The notes under the pieces: model-generated
What the model was told of the DNA's origin: nothing
The model's input: only the letters and a program-made list of their open reading frames with translations
Database searches by the model: none
Source: Flectobacillus sp.
GTDB taxonomy: Bacteria; Bacteroidota; Bacteroidia; Cytophagales; Spirosomataceae
Reading direction: 5' to 3'
Assembly (NCBI GenBank): GCA_029865665.1
Contig: JARXAV010000180.1
Location: 1 to 15,678, forward strand
DNA length: 15,678 nucleotides
Translations under genes and position numbers: made by a program
Part shown: one piece after another, positions 6,597-14,441 of the stretch
How positions within the stretch are numbered: position 1 is the first letter of the stretch
How the letters are laid out: every line of letters starts with the position of its first letter

Positions 6597-7367
6597 ATGA
6601 GCAAACCCTTAATTTTAATATCAAACGACGATTCAATCTTTTCTAAAGGAATCAAGACATTGGCTACCTTAATGTCTGAATTAGGAGAAGTAGTGGTGGT
6701 AGCTCCAGACACCCATCAATCAGGAATGGGTCACGCAATTACCTTAGATCGTCCCTTACGAGTAAACAAAGTAGCAGATTTTCTTCCAAATGTGGAAGCT
6801 TATACCTGTAGTGGAACGCCTGCCGATTGTGTAAAATTTGGCAAACATTACGTGCTAAAAGGTCGTAAGGTTGACTTGTTTGTGAGTGGTATCAATCATG
6901 GTTCAAATTCGTCCATTGCAGTCATTTATAGCGGTACGATGTCGGCAGCTATCGAAGCGGCTTTAGAAGGAATCCCAGCAGTAGGTTTCTCACTTTGTGA
7001 CTTTGGTGCAGATTGCGATTTTTCACATACGTATGAGTTCGTAAAGAAAATTGCGTCTAAAGTTCTGACGGAAGGTATTCCAAAAGGAATTGCCTTAAAT
7101 GTAAATTTCCCCGCAAAACAGGAAGAACCCATCAAAGGCATTAAAATTTGCCGTCAGACGGACGCTCTTTTCAGAGAATCTTTTGAAGAGCGAAAAGACC
7201 CTTACGGACGTTCATACTATTGGATGGATGGCTTCTTGCAAAATGAAGACAAAGGCGGAAACACAGATGAAGATGCCTTAGCTGAAAATTATGCTTCTAT
7301 TGTACCTGCCAAATTTGATTTGACAGATTATAAAGCTTTAGAAGTACTGAAAGCCTGGGATTTATAA
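6597..7367 (+). CDS. surE: 5'/3'-nucleotidase SurE
   Basis: SurE removes phosphate from nucleoside 5'- and 3'-monophosphates and is a metal-dependent survival/nucleotide-balance enzyme of the cytoplasm. At 256 residues it has normal family length. The N-terminal ILISNDDSIFSKGI holds the metal-binding Asp pair (D11, D12), VVVAPDTHQSGMGHAITL carries the conserved Ser (S42), and VDLFVSGINHGSN followed by YSGTMSAAIEAALEGIPAVGFSL is the diagnostic SurE core with the metal-ligand Asn. The start is secure since the first beta strand begins at residue 4. The conserved Gly-x-x-Ala/Pro-Gly after NDD is slightly altered (SIFSKG), a common variation. The gene has its own promoter. The GH3-family gene follows 137 bases later on the same strand, probably as an independent unit. 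Confidence 0.95.
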   Translation: MSKPLILISNDDSIFSKGIKTLATLMSELGEVVVVAPDTHQSGMGHAITLDRPLRVNKVADFLPNVEAYTCSGTPADCVKFGKHYVLKGRKVDLFVSGINHGSNSSIAVIYSGTMSAAIEAALEGIPAVGFSLCDFGADCDFSHTYEFVKKIASKVLTEGIPKGIALNVNFPAKQEEPIKGIKICRQTDALFRESFEERKDPYGRSYYWMDGFLQNEDKGGNTDEDALAENYASIVPAKFDLTDYKALEVLKAWDL

Positions 7368-7392
7368 TTCCCAACTCGGAACGGAACAATAT

Positions 7393-7477
7393 AAAAGGCT
7401 GTCTCAAATCCATTATTTGGTGTAAAATTGCTTTTCCAAAGCACCTCATAAAAGCGGCAATTTAGAGATAGACTCTT
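7393..7477. repeat. Imperfect 85-base nested palindrome between surE and the GH3 gene
   Basis: An outer imperfect pair (7393-7405 with 7465-7477, 10 of 13 matched and one further G-T) encloses an inner stem (AAATTG 7425-7430 with CAATTT 7458-7463, then CTTTT 7431-7435 with AAAAG 7450-7454). It may be a degenerate terminator for surE or a worn miniature repeat element; without genome copies I cannot tell. Confidence 0.4.
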
Positions 7478-7504
7478 ATCAATACTCTTAATTTAATTAA
7501 TGAT

Positions 7505-9046
7505 ATGGCGATAGTCGGAAGTCTTTTAAAAAGAGGCATTGGCTTGACTGCGGCAGTGAAAAGGCCGAAAACAAATCTTGCGAAAATGCAGCGTAAAACG
7601 TTAAGTAAGCTTCTCAACAAAGCTCGCTTTACGGAATTTGGTGAAACATACCAATTTGAGGATATTTTAAATGCGGCACTGTTTCAGGCTGACAAAGAGT
7701 TTTATCAGAAGTATAAGCAGCTAGTTCCTGTTTATGACTATGATAAAATGTATCAGGAATGGTGGCATAAGACCCACGAAGGTAAGAAAAACATTTCTTG
7801 GCCCGGTAAAGTGAAGTATTTTGCTCTCAGCTCAGGAACATCTGGAGCGGCAAGTAAGCACATTCCTGTTACCAAAGAAATGGTAAAGGCGATTCACCGT
7901 ACTTCTATCCGTCAAATTTTAACTTTATCGTCTTACAAAAACCTTCCTGCTCAGTTATATGAAAAGGGGTATTTGATGCTTGGTGGAAGCACCAAATTAC
8001 AGGATAAAGGCAATTATTTTGAAGGGGATTTGAGTGGCATCACAGCAGGGAAAATCCCATTTTGGTTTGAACGTTTCTACAAACCTGGGAAGAAAATCTC
8101 TGAAACGAGCGACTGGAGCGAAAAATTAGATAAAATCACCAAACAAGCAAATCAATGGGATATTGGTTTTGTGGTGGGTGTGCCAGCGTGGATTCAGTTA
8201 TTGTTAGAAAAAATCATTAAAGAATATAAGGTCGAAAATATCCATGAAATTTGGCCAAACCTTGCCGTTTTCTGTCATGGTGGGGTAAGTTTTGAACCCT
8301 ATAAACAAGGGTTTGAAAAGTTATTAGGACACCCAATTACTTACATCGAAACGTATTTGGCTTCAGAAGGCTTTTTAGCTTACCAAACGCACCCCAATTC
8401 GGATATGCAATTGGTCTTGAACAACGGTATTTTCTTTGAATTTATTCCGTTCAATGACCAAAACTTTGATAGCGATGGCACTATGGTAGCCAATCCTGAC
8501 ACCTACATGATTGACGAAGTAGAAGAAGGAAAAGAGTATGCCTTGTTAATCTCAACGGTGTCGGGTGCTTGGCGTTATCTGATTGGAGATACTATTAAAT
8601 TCACCAATGCCAAACGTGCAGAAATTATCATTACAGGAAGAACAAAACACTTTTTAAGTCTTTGTGGCGAACACCTTTCTGTCGATAATATGAACCGTGC
8701 GATTGAATTAGCCTGCAAGCATTTCAACATCGACATTCGAGAATTTACAGTAGTGGGTAAAAAAGTTGAAACCACTTTTGCACATCATTGGTATGTAGGT
8801 ACGAACGATTCCGTAAATGCAGATGAGCTAATGAAATTTATTGATAATACCCTTGCTGAAATCAACGATGATTATCCAGTTGAACGCAAACACGCTTTGG
8901 GTGAAGTCAAAATGACGGTTTTACCCGTGAGTTCTTTCTATGGTTTTATGGAAGCGAAAGGAAAAACTGGAGGACAAAATAAATTTTCTCGTGTCTTGAA
9001 AAAAGCAGAACAGATTGCCGAATGGGAAAACTATCTGTTGAAATAA
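7505..9046 (+). CDS. GH3 auxin-responsive-promoter family protein (ANL-type acyl-adenylating enzyme)
   Basis: The 513-residue protein matches the GH3 family (PF03321) through its length. Plant GH3 enzymes adenylate carboxylic acids such as indole acetate or jasmonate and couple them to amino acids. Visible signatures are the ATP/AMP-binding loop FALSSGTSGAASKHIPVT (S109-S-G-T-S-G114 at its core), the family region VGVPAWIQLLLEKI, the motif YIETYLASEGFLAYQ, and GAWRYLIGDTIKFTN (the second nucleotide motif) followed by ITGRTKHFLSLCGEHLS, where the C-terminal domain begins. The gene starts at ATG 7505, where the family's MAIVGSLLKRGIGL opening lies. Bacterial members, frequent in Bacteroidota, have no assigned substrate. 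Being an ANL-type enzyme, formation of an acyl-adenylate is likely; conjugation to an amino acid is inference. No obvious pathway partner is adjacent. Confidence 0.9.
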   Translation: MAIVGSLLKRGIGLTAAVKRPKTNLAKMQRKTLSKLLNKARFTEFGETYQFEDILNAALFQADKEFYQKYKQLVPVYDYDKMYQEWWHKTHEGKKNISWPGKVKYFALSSGTSGAASKHIPVTKEMVKAIHRTSIRQILTLSSYKNLPAQLYEKGYLMLGGSTKLQDKGNYFEGDLSGITAGKIPFWFERFYKPGKKISETSDWSEKLDKITKQANQWDIGFVVGVPAWIQLLLEKIIKEYKVENIHEIWPNLAVFCHGGVSFEPYKQGFEKLLGHPITYIETYLASEGFLAYQTHPNSDMQLVLNNGIFFEFIPFNDQNFDSDGTMVANPDTYMIDEVEEGKEYALLISTVSGAWRYLIGDTIKFTNAKRAEIIITGRTKHFLSLCGEHLSVDNMNRAIELACKHFNIDIREFTVVGKKVETTFAHHWYVGTNDSVNADELMKFIDNTLAEINDDYPVERKHALGEVKMTVLPVSSFYGFMEAKGKTGGQNKFSRVLKKAEQIAEWENYLLK

Positions 9047-9057
9047 GGTTGATTGAT

Positions 9058-9105
9058 GGTTGTGTAAAAGGTTGAAGTAGTTAACGATAAACTTTTTACA
9101 CAACC
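9058..9105. terminator. Terminator-like hairpin between the GH3 gene and lysE-type gene
   Basis: A perfect 12-bp stem (GGTTGTGTAAAA 9058-9069 with TTTTACACAACC 9094-9105) with a 24-base loop lies between two convergent stops. The stem base is GC-containing but the loop is long and the T-tract after it is short, so this is a weaker terminator than the others in the window. Confidence 0.5.
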
Positions 9106-9117
9106 TTATTTATCCAT

Positions 9118-9729
9118 TTATCGAAACTGTTTCCAGAGAATCAGCATCGCCGAAGTTATAAACACAAGACCAGCAACTTGATTGATACGGGTAATTACTT
9201 TAGGAGTGATTACCTGTTTCATTTTATTGGCATAAAAGGAAATCAAAGACTCCGCTAACATGGTAGCAATCAGGCTAAAACAGAAAAAGACAATGATTTC
9301 ATTTAAGGAGAAATGCTCCGCCTCTTTCAAATACGTAGAGGTAGCAAATACCGCCAAATAGTTAGAAGGATTAAGCATATTTAACAAAAGTCCCGAAATA
9401 AAATAATATACCACCGTTCCAAATTTAGTCTGCGGATACACCAATTGTGGCTGTTGTTTAAAAATACTCGCAAAACCCAACACCAGCAATAAACCAGCCC
9501 CACCAATGGAAAGATAAACATCCATGTTATCTACCTTTGGAAGAAAACTCGTTCCAAACACTGCCATAAACATCAAAATTGCATCCGCAGCGGTTACACC
9601 TGCCGCAATCAAAATACCACTTTTATAGCCGTTATCAATACTCGTTTGGATAAGCCTAAAAAAGGCAGGGCCAAAAGTAAAGCACAGAATAAAGCCGTAA
9701 ACAAAACCAAAAATTATTGCACTTATCAT
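9118..9729 (-). CDS. LysE/RhtB-family amino acid or small-metabolite exporter
   Basis: The 203-residue protein is almost entirely hydrophobic, with about six predicted membrane helices, as in LysE/RhtB exporters of the inner membrane. The N-terminal FTFGPAFFRLIQTSIDNGYKSGILIAAGVTAADAILMFMAVFG corresponds to the family signature GPxxxxxxxxxxxxGxxxGxxxxxGxxxxD. The mid-protein FISGLLLNMLNPSNYLAVFA contains the conserved NPxN/K segment. Known members export lysine, homoserine, threonine or similar compounds; the substrate here is not predictable. It lies 56 bases downstream of the NUDIX gene on the same strand and may share its transcript. Start ATG 9729 opens directly into the first helix, as expected. 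Confidence 0.85.
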   Translation of the reverse strand: MISAIIFGFVYGFILCFTFGPAFFRLIQTSIDNGYKSGILIAAGVTAADAILMFMAVFGTSFLPKVDNMDVYLSIGGAGLLLVLGFASIFKQQPQLVYPQTKFGTVVYYFISGLLLNMLNPSNYLAVFATSTYLKEAEHFSLNEIIVFFCFSLIATMLAESLISFYANKMKQVITPKVITRINQVAGLVFITSAMLILWKQFR

Positions 9730-9785
9730 AGTTTTCTTAAATAATTGAAAAGCATTTAACGAAACCTTTCTCTTCTATCAACTTG

Positions 9786-10343
9786 TTAAATTCCTTTCAT
9801 TCGGGCTACTTTCAACAAAGTTGCCACACTTAATGAATCCGTAATTTCGGATTTCATCACCATTTCAATTGCTTCAGAAAGATGGACTTTCTTCAACTGC
9901 AAGATTTCCGTATCATCAGGCTCAGATGCTCCAAAGCTTAAACCTTCGGCTAAATACATATATCCAACCTCATCACAAACTGAATTAGACAAATGCAAAC
10001 GCCCGAGTTCCGTCCAAGTTTCCGCTAAAATTCCCGTTTCTTCTTTTAGTTCTCGTTTGGCAGAAGTCAAATTATCAACTTCCATCGGCCCTCCACCCAT
10101 TGGGATTTCCCAAGAATACTCCTCTAAAGGGTAACGGTATTGACCCACTAACCAAGTGTAACCGTCTTTGTCCAATGGAACAATGGCAAGAGCTTTATTT
10201 TTAAAATGAGCAACCCCATAAATCCCAGGTTCACCATTAGGTTTTAAGACTTCTTCGTGACGAATACTCACCCATGGATTTGAATATACTTCAGTCGAGG
10301 ACAGCATTGTCCATGGATTTTTATGGATTTCTTCTTTATTCAT
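9786..10343 (-). CDS. NUDIX hydrolase, ADP-ribose pyrophosphatase-like
   Basis: From the preferred start the protein has 185 residues and fits the ADP-ribose pyrophosphatase-like NUDIX group, which hydrolyses nucleoside-diphosphate derivatives. The segment LVGQYRYPLEEYSWEIPMGGG (65-85) precedes the Nudix box, whose metal-binding core is R97-E98-L-K-E101-E102-T-G104-I. The first Glu of the classical box falls on V89 (E88 is one residue early), so the box is slightly atypical but the essential REUxEE glutamates are intact. I chose ATG 10343 (MNKEEIHKNPW), preceded by AAAGG on the minus strand; a longer frame from 10430 adds 29 basic residues that look like untranslated DNA. The LysE-type gene follows after 56 bases. 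Substrate is unproven. Confidence 0.85.
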   Translation of the reverse strand: MNKEEIHKNPWTMLSSTEVYSNPWVSIRHEEVLKPNGEPGIYGVAHFKNKALAIVPLDKDGYTWLVGQYRYPLEEYSWEIPMGGGPMEVDNLTSAKRELKEETGILAETWTELGRLHLSNSVCDEVGYMYLAEGLSFGASEPDDTEILQLKKVHLSEAIEMVMKSEITDSLSVATLLKVARMKGI

Positions 10344-10533
10344 ACCTTTAGGTCGCTTGCTATTTTTAGAACGCAAAGGTAGTTTAATAATTCTATTTTG
10401 AAAAATACAATCCTTTACTGCCTGTTTCAACGCTACTATTGGCTTAACTTAGCGTTTATAATTTAGTAATTAAAATAGATGAATTTCTATCAAATAGTTA
10501 ATCTAACAAATTGGCAATCACAATCTTCAAAAA

Positions 10534-11019
10534 ATGAACTATTCGACCTTATCGAAAATGTTAATCCTAGTTACTTTTATCTTTTTTATAAATTGTCAGG
10601 AAAATAAAGCCACCTTCGAATTGACAGATTTTTTTAAAAGAATACACTGGAACGACTTTAATCGTATCACTTTTGAAAGAAATCATCTTTCGCATTTCCT
10701 CCAATCTCGTATTGACTTTTACCAAAGAGAGTCATTCTTTCGTTTCATGAAAAATTCACCAGAAAAAATCTATTATCAGCATTTTGATTTGTTTGAAATA
10801 TATGAAAGTGGAGAAAGAATTATTAACAAAAAGATTTTAATCATAAAGAATGGCGAAAATATAAGCTATTTGGGATTCATCACAGGACTAAAATGGGAAC
10901 GGTATCAAGTTTCGGACAAAGAGAAAGATAGATTGAAATATATGGAAGTATATAACAAAAATCCTTTGCCAGACCAATCGTACTATATGATAACTAGGGT
11001 GAATGGATTAAAATATTAA
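10534..11019 (+). CDS. Small predicted lipoprotein of unknown function
   Basis: I do not recognise this 161-residue protein. It begins with a hydrophobic export segment (residues 6-20) ending in FFINC, so C21 is a likely lipobox cysteine for signal peptidase II. Residues 22-25 (QENK) are polar and acidic, as expected just after a lipoprotein cysteine. The mature part is rich in Phe, Tyr, Lys and Arg (about 20 aromatic residues) and contains no catalytic motif I can see. It could sit in the outer or inner membrane facing the periplasm. There is an in-frame ATG at residue 9, but the first ATG gives the better n-region. The gene stands alone between two minus-strand genes and is probably a lineage-specific accessory gene. 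Confidence 0.6.
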   Translation: MNYSTLSKMLILVTFIFFINCQENKATFELTDFFKRIHWNDFNRITFERNHLSHFLQSRIDFYQRESFFRFMKNSPEKIYYQHFDLFEIYESGERIINKKILIIKNGENISYLGFITGLKWERYQVSDKEKDRLKYMEVYNKNPLPDQSYYMITRVNGLKY

Positions 11020-11070
11020 TATCGAATCCCAACAAGATTACTAACTCTTCCCAACTAGCTTTCATAAAAA

Positions 11071-11107
11071 ATGGTCAACTAGTTATTAGGAATAACTAGC
11101 TGACCAT
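11071..11107 (-). terminator. Terminator of the GH28 gene
   Basis: A 17-bp stem with one mismatch (11071-11087 with 11091-11107, loop AGG) lies 46 bases beyond the GH28 stop. Read on the minus strand the hairpin is followed by TTTTT, so it is oriented to end the GH28 transcript; on the plus strand no T-tract follows. Confidence 0.65.
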
Positions 11108-11152
11108 AGATATGTTACAAAAAGTTCAAATGTTCCTTCAGATTACTGGTGT

Positions 11153-12529
11153 TTATTCTGGAATAGTAATGTGAATATTCAAGACATTTTCATGAATATG
11201 GTCTTTATCCAACACCGTATCTGCTTTTACATTTTTCAAGAAAATATTCTTCACTGGCAACTCTTTTTGCCCTAAAATTCTTGAAATAAATTTCACCTTA
11301 CTAGCCGTCACCTTATCTAAATAGACGTTCTGAATGGGCGTTAAACGTCTCTCTACTGTAGGTACTAGGTTTCGCCATTGATATAAAACATCGGTTTCAA
11401 TTCCTAAAATCCCTAAATCAACTTTCCCTGCTTTCACGTTGCTCATGTGTATATTTTTCACAAAACCACCCATACGTTCGTTGGTTTTGATGAATAGCAA
11501 ATGGAATAATTTTGCTCCGTCCACTACCTCACAATTATCGATAAATACATTTTCAATACCACCCGACAACTCACTGCCAATAGCCACCAATTGATGTCCA
11601 TTTTTGACAAGACAGTTACGAATGATGATATTTTTAGAGGGTGTTTTGAGTCTCCATCCTTCTGGATTTCTACCTGATTTAATCGCAATGGCATCATCTC
11701 CTTGATCAAAAGTACAATCTTCAATCAATACATTTTGGCTCATTTCAGGGTCAATCCCATCGTTATTATGCCCATGAGCATATACTTTTACTTTTCTGAT
11801 AACCACATTTTTGCATAAATATGGATGAATTGTCCAAAAGGGGCTATTCGTAATGGTAATACCTTCAAGCACGATGTTTTCACTCCGATTGAATTGGATA
11901 AATTGCGGACGCAAATGAGCCGTATCATTGACCATTTCTCGCTCTTTTACGGGTACATATTGGGTTGCCAAATTATACAAACGTTTGATACTTTCCATGT
12001 GAGCCTTGGGTCTTGCAAACCATTGCTTCCAAATATCCATTTGTGCTTTCACTTCGCCTTCGCCAGTAATTGCAATGTTTTTACATTCGTAAGCATAAAT
12101 TAGGGGCGAATAATTATAGCATTCCATTCCTTCCCAAGTCGAATGAACAGCAGGTAAATAGTCGCTAGGATTTTCAGAAAAAAGCAAAACTGCTCCTTTA
12201 TTAAGGTGTAAATTAACATTACTTTTAAAATGTATTTTCCCCGTAAGCCACTCTCCTTCTGGAATAATAACGACTCCGCCTCCTAAGGCATTCGCTTTGT
12301 TGATTGCCTTTGCAATGGCTTCCGTCGTTTTTTCTTTGTTCCCCAAAACCGCCCCAAAATCAGTAATAGGTAACTTTTGACATTTACTAAAATCAGGAAT
12401 TATAATGGTCGGTACGTTGAAAGGAGCCTTCACTTTTATATTGGTCAATGAGATAGGAAGCGTTCTTTGTCCAAAAATCAAAAGGCTTTGGCAGATAAAA
12501 ATTGCCACGATAGTAAGTTTACTTTTCAT
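11153..12529 (-). CDS. Secreted glycoside hydrolase family 28 protein (polygalacturonase-like)
   Basis: The 458-residue protein carries a Sec signal peptide (1-20, ending IFGQ) and a right-handed beta-helix GH28 domain. GH28 enzymes hydrolyse pectin-derived galacturonan and related glycosides by inversion. Visible markers are FGAVLGNKEKTTEAIAKAI, the usual N-terminal 'DFGA' opening; HNNDGIDPE (D257, D260) in the place of the canonical NTD motif; the GDDAIAIKSG motif (D278-D279); NGHQLVAIGSE with H312 in the place of GHG; and FIKTN (K348) replacing RIK. All catalytic carboxylates are therefore in place, with the flanking residues varied. Rhamnogalacturonan or exo-acting members show such variation. 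It is not beside SusC/SusD or other pectin genes, so it does not lie in an evident polysaccharide utilisation locus. Location is likely periplasmic or extracellular. Confidence 0.9.
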   Translation of the reverse strand: MKSKLTIVAIFICQSLLIFGQRTLPISLTNIKVKAPFNVPTIIIPDFSKCQKLPITDFGAVLGNKEKTTEAIAKAINKANALGGGVVIIPEGEWLTGKIHFKSNVNLHLNKGAVLLFSENPSDYLPAVHSTWEGMECYNYSPLIYAYECKNIAITGEGEVKAQMDIWKQWFARPKAHMESIKRLYNLATQYVPVKEREMVNDTAHLRPQFIQFNRSENIVLEGITITNSPFWTIHPYLCKNVVIRKVKVYAHGHNNDGIDPEMSQNVLIEDCTFDQGDDAIAIKSGRNPEGWRLKTPSKNIIIRNCLVKNGHQLVAIGSELSGGIENVFIDNCEVVDGAKLFHLLFIKTNERMGGFVKNIHMSNVKAGKVDLGILGIETDVLYQWRNLVPTVERRLTPIQNVYLDKVTASKVKFISRILGQKELPVKNIFLKNVKADTVLDKDHIHENVLNIHITIPE

Positions 12530-12674
12530 TAATTTTCTTTTTACAAATTGTCTTTGGTTGAATCATACTAATTTTCAATAAAATAACGTCATTTAACGTA
12601 CTCATCCGTCCTACTTGATTAGTAAAATTCAAAATTTAGTATTAATACTTAACATGGCTTTAAGTTTAAGAATC

Positions 12675-12705
12675 TTGATACACCCTTAATTAATTCGTAC
12701 CTTTG
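12675..12705 (+). promoter_or_regulatory. Promoter for the CDF transporter
   Basis: TTG (12675-12677) and TACCTTTG (12698-12705) match the -33/-7 elements with a 20-base spacer. Transcription would start near 12712, about 13 bases before the ATG. This is the best-fitting promoter in the window after the trhO one. Confidence 0.6.
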
Positions 12706-12724
12706 CCAATCAACAATCGCTTCC

Positions 12725-13714
12725 ATGAACAGTAAATATCATCTTATTTTCGCATCTTTTGTCATCAGTACACTATTGATGATTGTCAAGTTTATCGCCT
12801 ACTACTTCACCTATTCGAGTGCTATTTTGACAGATGCTCTTGAGTCAATTATCAACGTGGTAGCCAGCGGATTTGCTTTTTATGCCATTTATGTGGCTTC
12901 GCAACCCAGGGACTTGAATCACCCGTATGGTCATGGGAAAATTGAATTTTTCTCAGCAGGTCTCGAAGGCGTGCTTATCATCTTAGCAAGTATTTTCATC
13001 ATCTTTCATTCCATCCAAAACTTTGTACATCCAATGCCCATGACTAATTTGCCACTGGGTTTGGGCATCATCATTTCTGGCGTTATTATTAACTGGTTTT
13101 TAGGCTATTACGTAGAACGTTCAGGTATTAAAAACAACTCTCCTACCCTTATTGCCGATGGGCAGCATCTAAAACTAGACGCTCAAAGTGGCATTATCTT
13201 GATTCTTGCTGTAGGGTTGGTTCTTGCAACCAAACAGGAATGGATGGATGGTGCAGCTTCTGTGTTATTCGCCAGTTTTATGGCGTGGAGTGGTATTAAA
13301 ATCCTCCGTAAATCTATTGGAGGCTTAATGGACGAAAGAGATGAAGAAACCCTTGAAAAGGTGGTAGAAATCTTAAAATTCCACAAACGAGACGAATGGA
13401 TTGATTTACACAATTTACGTATCCAACAATATGGAGCGGACATTCATATTGATTGCCATCTGACTCTACCTCGCTATTTTGATTTGGACACCGTTCACGA
13501 GAACGTCCATGAATTTGAAGATATTTTGGGAAAAGAATTCACAGGCCATGTCGAAATTTTTATCCATGCTGATCCTTGTTTACCGCTTTGTTGTCATTAT
13601 TGTCAGGTACAAGCCTGCCCTGTTCGACAAAGCCCTGTTACCAAAACAGTAGAATGGAACAAATTGAATTTATCCTTAAATCAAAAACACTTTTTAGAGG
13701 AAATTGATAAATAG
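12725..13714 (+). CDS. Cation diffusion facilitator (CDF) family transporter with unusual metal site and cysteine-rich tail
   Basis: The 329-residue inner-membrane protein has about six membrane helices and belongs to the CDF family of divalent-metal/proton antiporters. Helix 2 shows ILTDALESIINVVAS; aligned to the common HxxxD or DxxxD metal site, the ligand positions fall on E40 and N44. Helix 5 has the normal ADGQHLKLD site with H148 and D152. HPYGHGKIEFF (66-76) is the conserved loop. The C-terminal cytosolic domain (DLHNLRIQQYGADIHIDCHLTLP) is followed by an extension with cysteines C285, C289, C290, C293 and C298, which looks metal binding. The substrate metal is unknown; the altered helix-2 site argues against a plain Zn HD-HD transporter. 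The gene has its own promoter and terminator and appears monocistronic. Confidence 0.85.
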   Translation: MNSKYHLIFASFVISTLLMIVKFIAYYFTYSSAILTDALESIINVVASGFAFYAIYVASQPRDLNHPYGHGKIEFFSAGLEGVLIILASIFIIFHSIQNFVHPMPMTNLPLGLGIIISGVIINWFLGYYVERSGIKNNSPTLIADGQHLKLDAQSGIILILAVGLVLATKQEWMDGAASVLFASFMAWSGIKILRKSIGGLMDERDEETLEKVVEILKFHKRDEWIDLHNLRIQQYGADIHIDCHLTLPRYFDLDTVHENVHEFEDILGKEFTGHVEIFIHADPCLPLCCHYCQVQACPVRQSPVTKTVEWNKLNLSLNQKHFLEEIDK

Positions 13715-13729
13715 TGCCTTGGGTGAAAC

Positions 13730-13767
13730 AAAAAATCCTCTGAAACCTAAATTTCAGAGGATTTTTT
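13730..13767. terminator. Bidirectional terminator between CDF and folE genes
   Basis: A perfect 16-bp stem (13730-13745 with 13752-13767), loop CCTAAA, with A-tract and T-tract at its ends, sits between the convergent stops of the CDF transporter (13714) and folE (13784). It is symmetrical and can stop transcription from both sides. Confidence 0.9.
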
Positions 13768-13783
13768 AATTTAAATCATTACC

Positions 13784-14428
13784 TTAAACAATCGCTTGCA
13801 GGAACTCTTGACGAGTAGCAACTTCTTGGAATTTACCACCGTAATAACTCGTTACGGTTGATGAACTTTCGTCCTTAATTCCTCTTGAAGATACACAAAG
13901 GTGTTTGGCATCAATATAAACCGCTACATCTTCTGTGCCTAATACGTCTTGTAATTCACGAGCAATTTGCATCGTTAAACGTTCTTGTACTTGTGGTCGC
14001 TTAGCAAAATGTTGAACAATACGGTTCAACTTTGATAAACCAACTACTTTCCCATTGGCAATATAAGCTACGTGAGCCTTGCCCATAATGGGTACAAAGT
14101 GATGTTCGCAGTTCGAGTAGAATGAGATGTTTTTCTCTACCAACATTTCATTGTACTGATATTTATTCTCAAAAAGTGCTACAGCGGGCTTATTTTTAGG
14201 GTCTAATCCACTAAAAATTTCCTTGATATACATCTTAGCCACACGCTTTGGTGTACCTTTTAATGAATCGTCCGTTAGATCGAGTCCTAAGGTTTCCATA
14301 ATTTGGCGGAAATGATATTCGATTTGAGCAATTTTTTCATCGTCCGATAAGTCAAAAGCATCCGCTCGCATGGGAGTATCAACAGATGTACCAATGTGTT
14401 CGTCGCCAATCTCTTCGTCAGAAATCAT
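13784..14428 (-). CDS. folE: GTP cyclohydrolase I (FolE)
   Basis: FolE converts GTP to 7,8-dihydroneopterin triphosphate, the first step to folate, queuosine and tetrahydrobiopterin. The zinc ligands are visible in SFYSNCEHHFVPIMGKAHV and in AKHLCVSSRG, and the C-terminal 'SSTVTSYYGGKF' is the normal family end. GLDLTDDSLKGTPKRVAKMYIKEIF is the standard N-terminal helix. I choose ATG 14428 (MISDEEIGDEH...), giving 214 residues and a 13-base gap after the upstream synthase gene. A longer reading from ATG 14482 would add 18 residues and overlap that gene by 41 bases, which is less convincing. The pair is read synthase-first and very likely forms one transcript, with a shared terminator beyond folE. 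Confidence 0.93.
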   Translation of the reverse strand: MISDEEIGDEHIGTSVDTPMRADAFDLSDDEKIAQIEYHFRQIMETLGLDLTDDSLKGTPKRVAKMYIKEIFSGLDPKNKPAVALFENKYQYNEMLVEKNISFYSNCEHHFVPIMGKAHVAYIANGKVVGLSKLNRIVQHFAKRPQVQERLTMQIARELQDVLGTEDVAVYIDAKHLCVSSRGIKDESSSTVTSYYGGKFQEVATRQEFLQAIV

Positions 14429-14441
14429 GATTCTGTCTTGA

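Noticed and set aside
10344..10430. 29-residue extension of the NUDIX protein
   Set aside because: The NUDIX fold starts after ATG 10343, which has an AAAGG before it; the extension is basic and low-complexity.
11825..12103. Plus-strand open frame within the GH28 gene
   Set aside because: Antisense to the supported GH28 frame with no family features.
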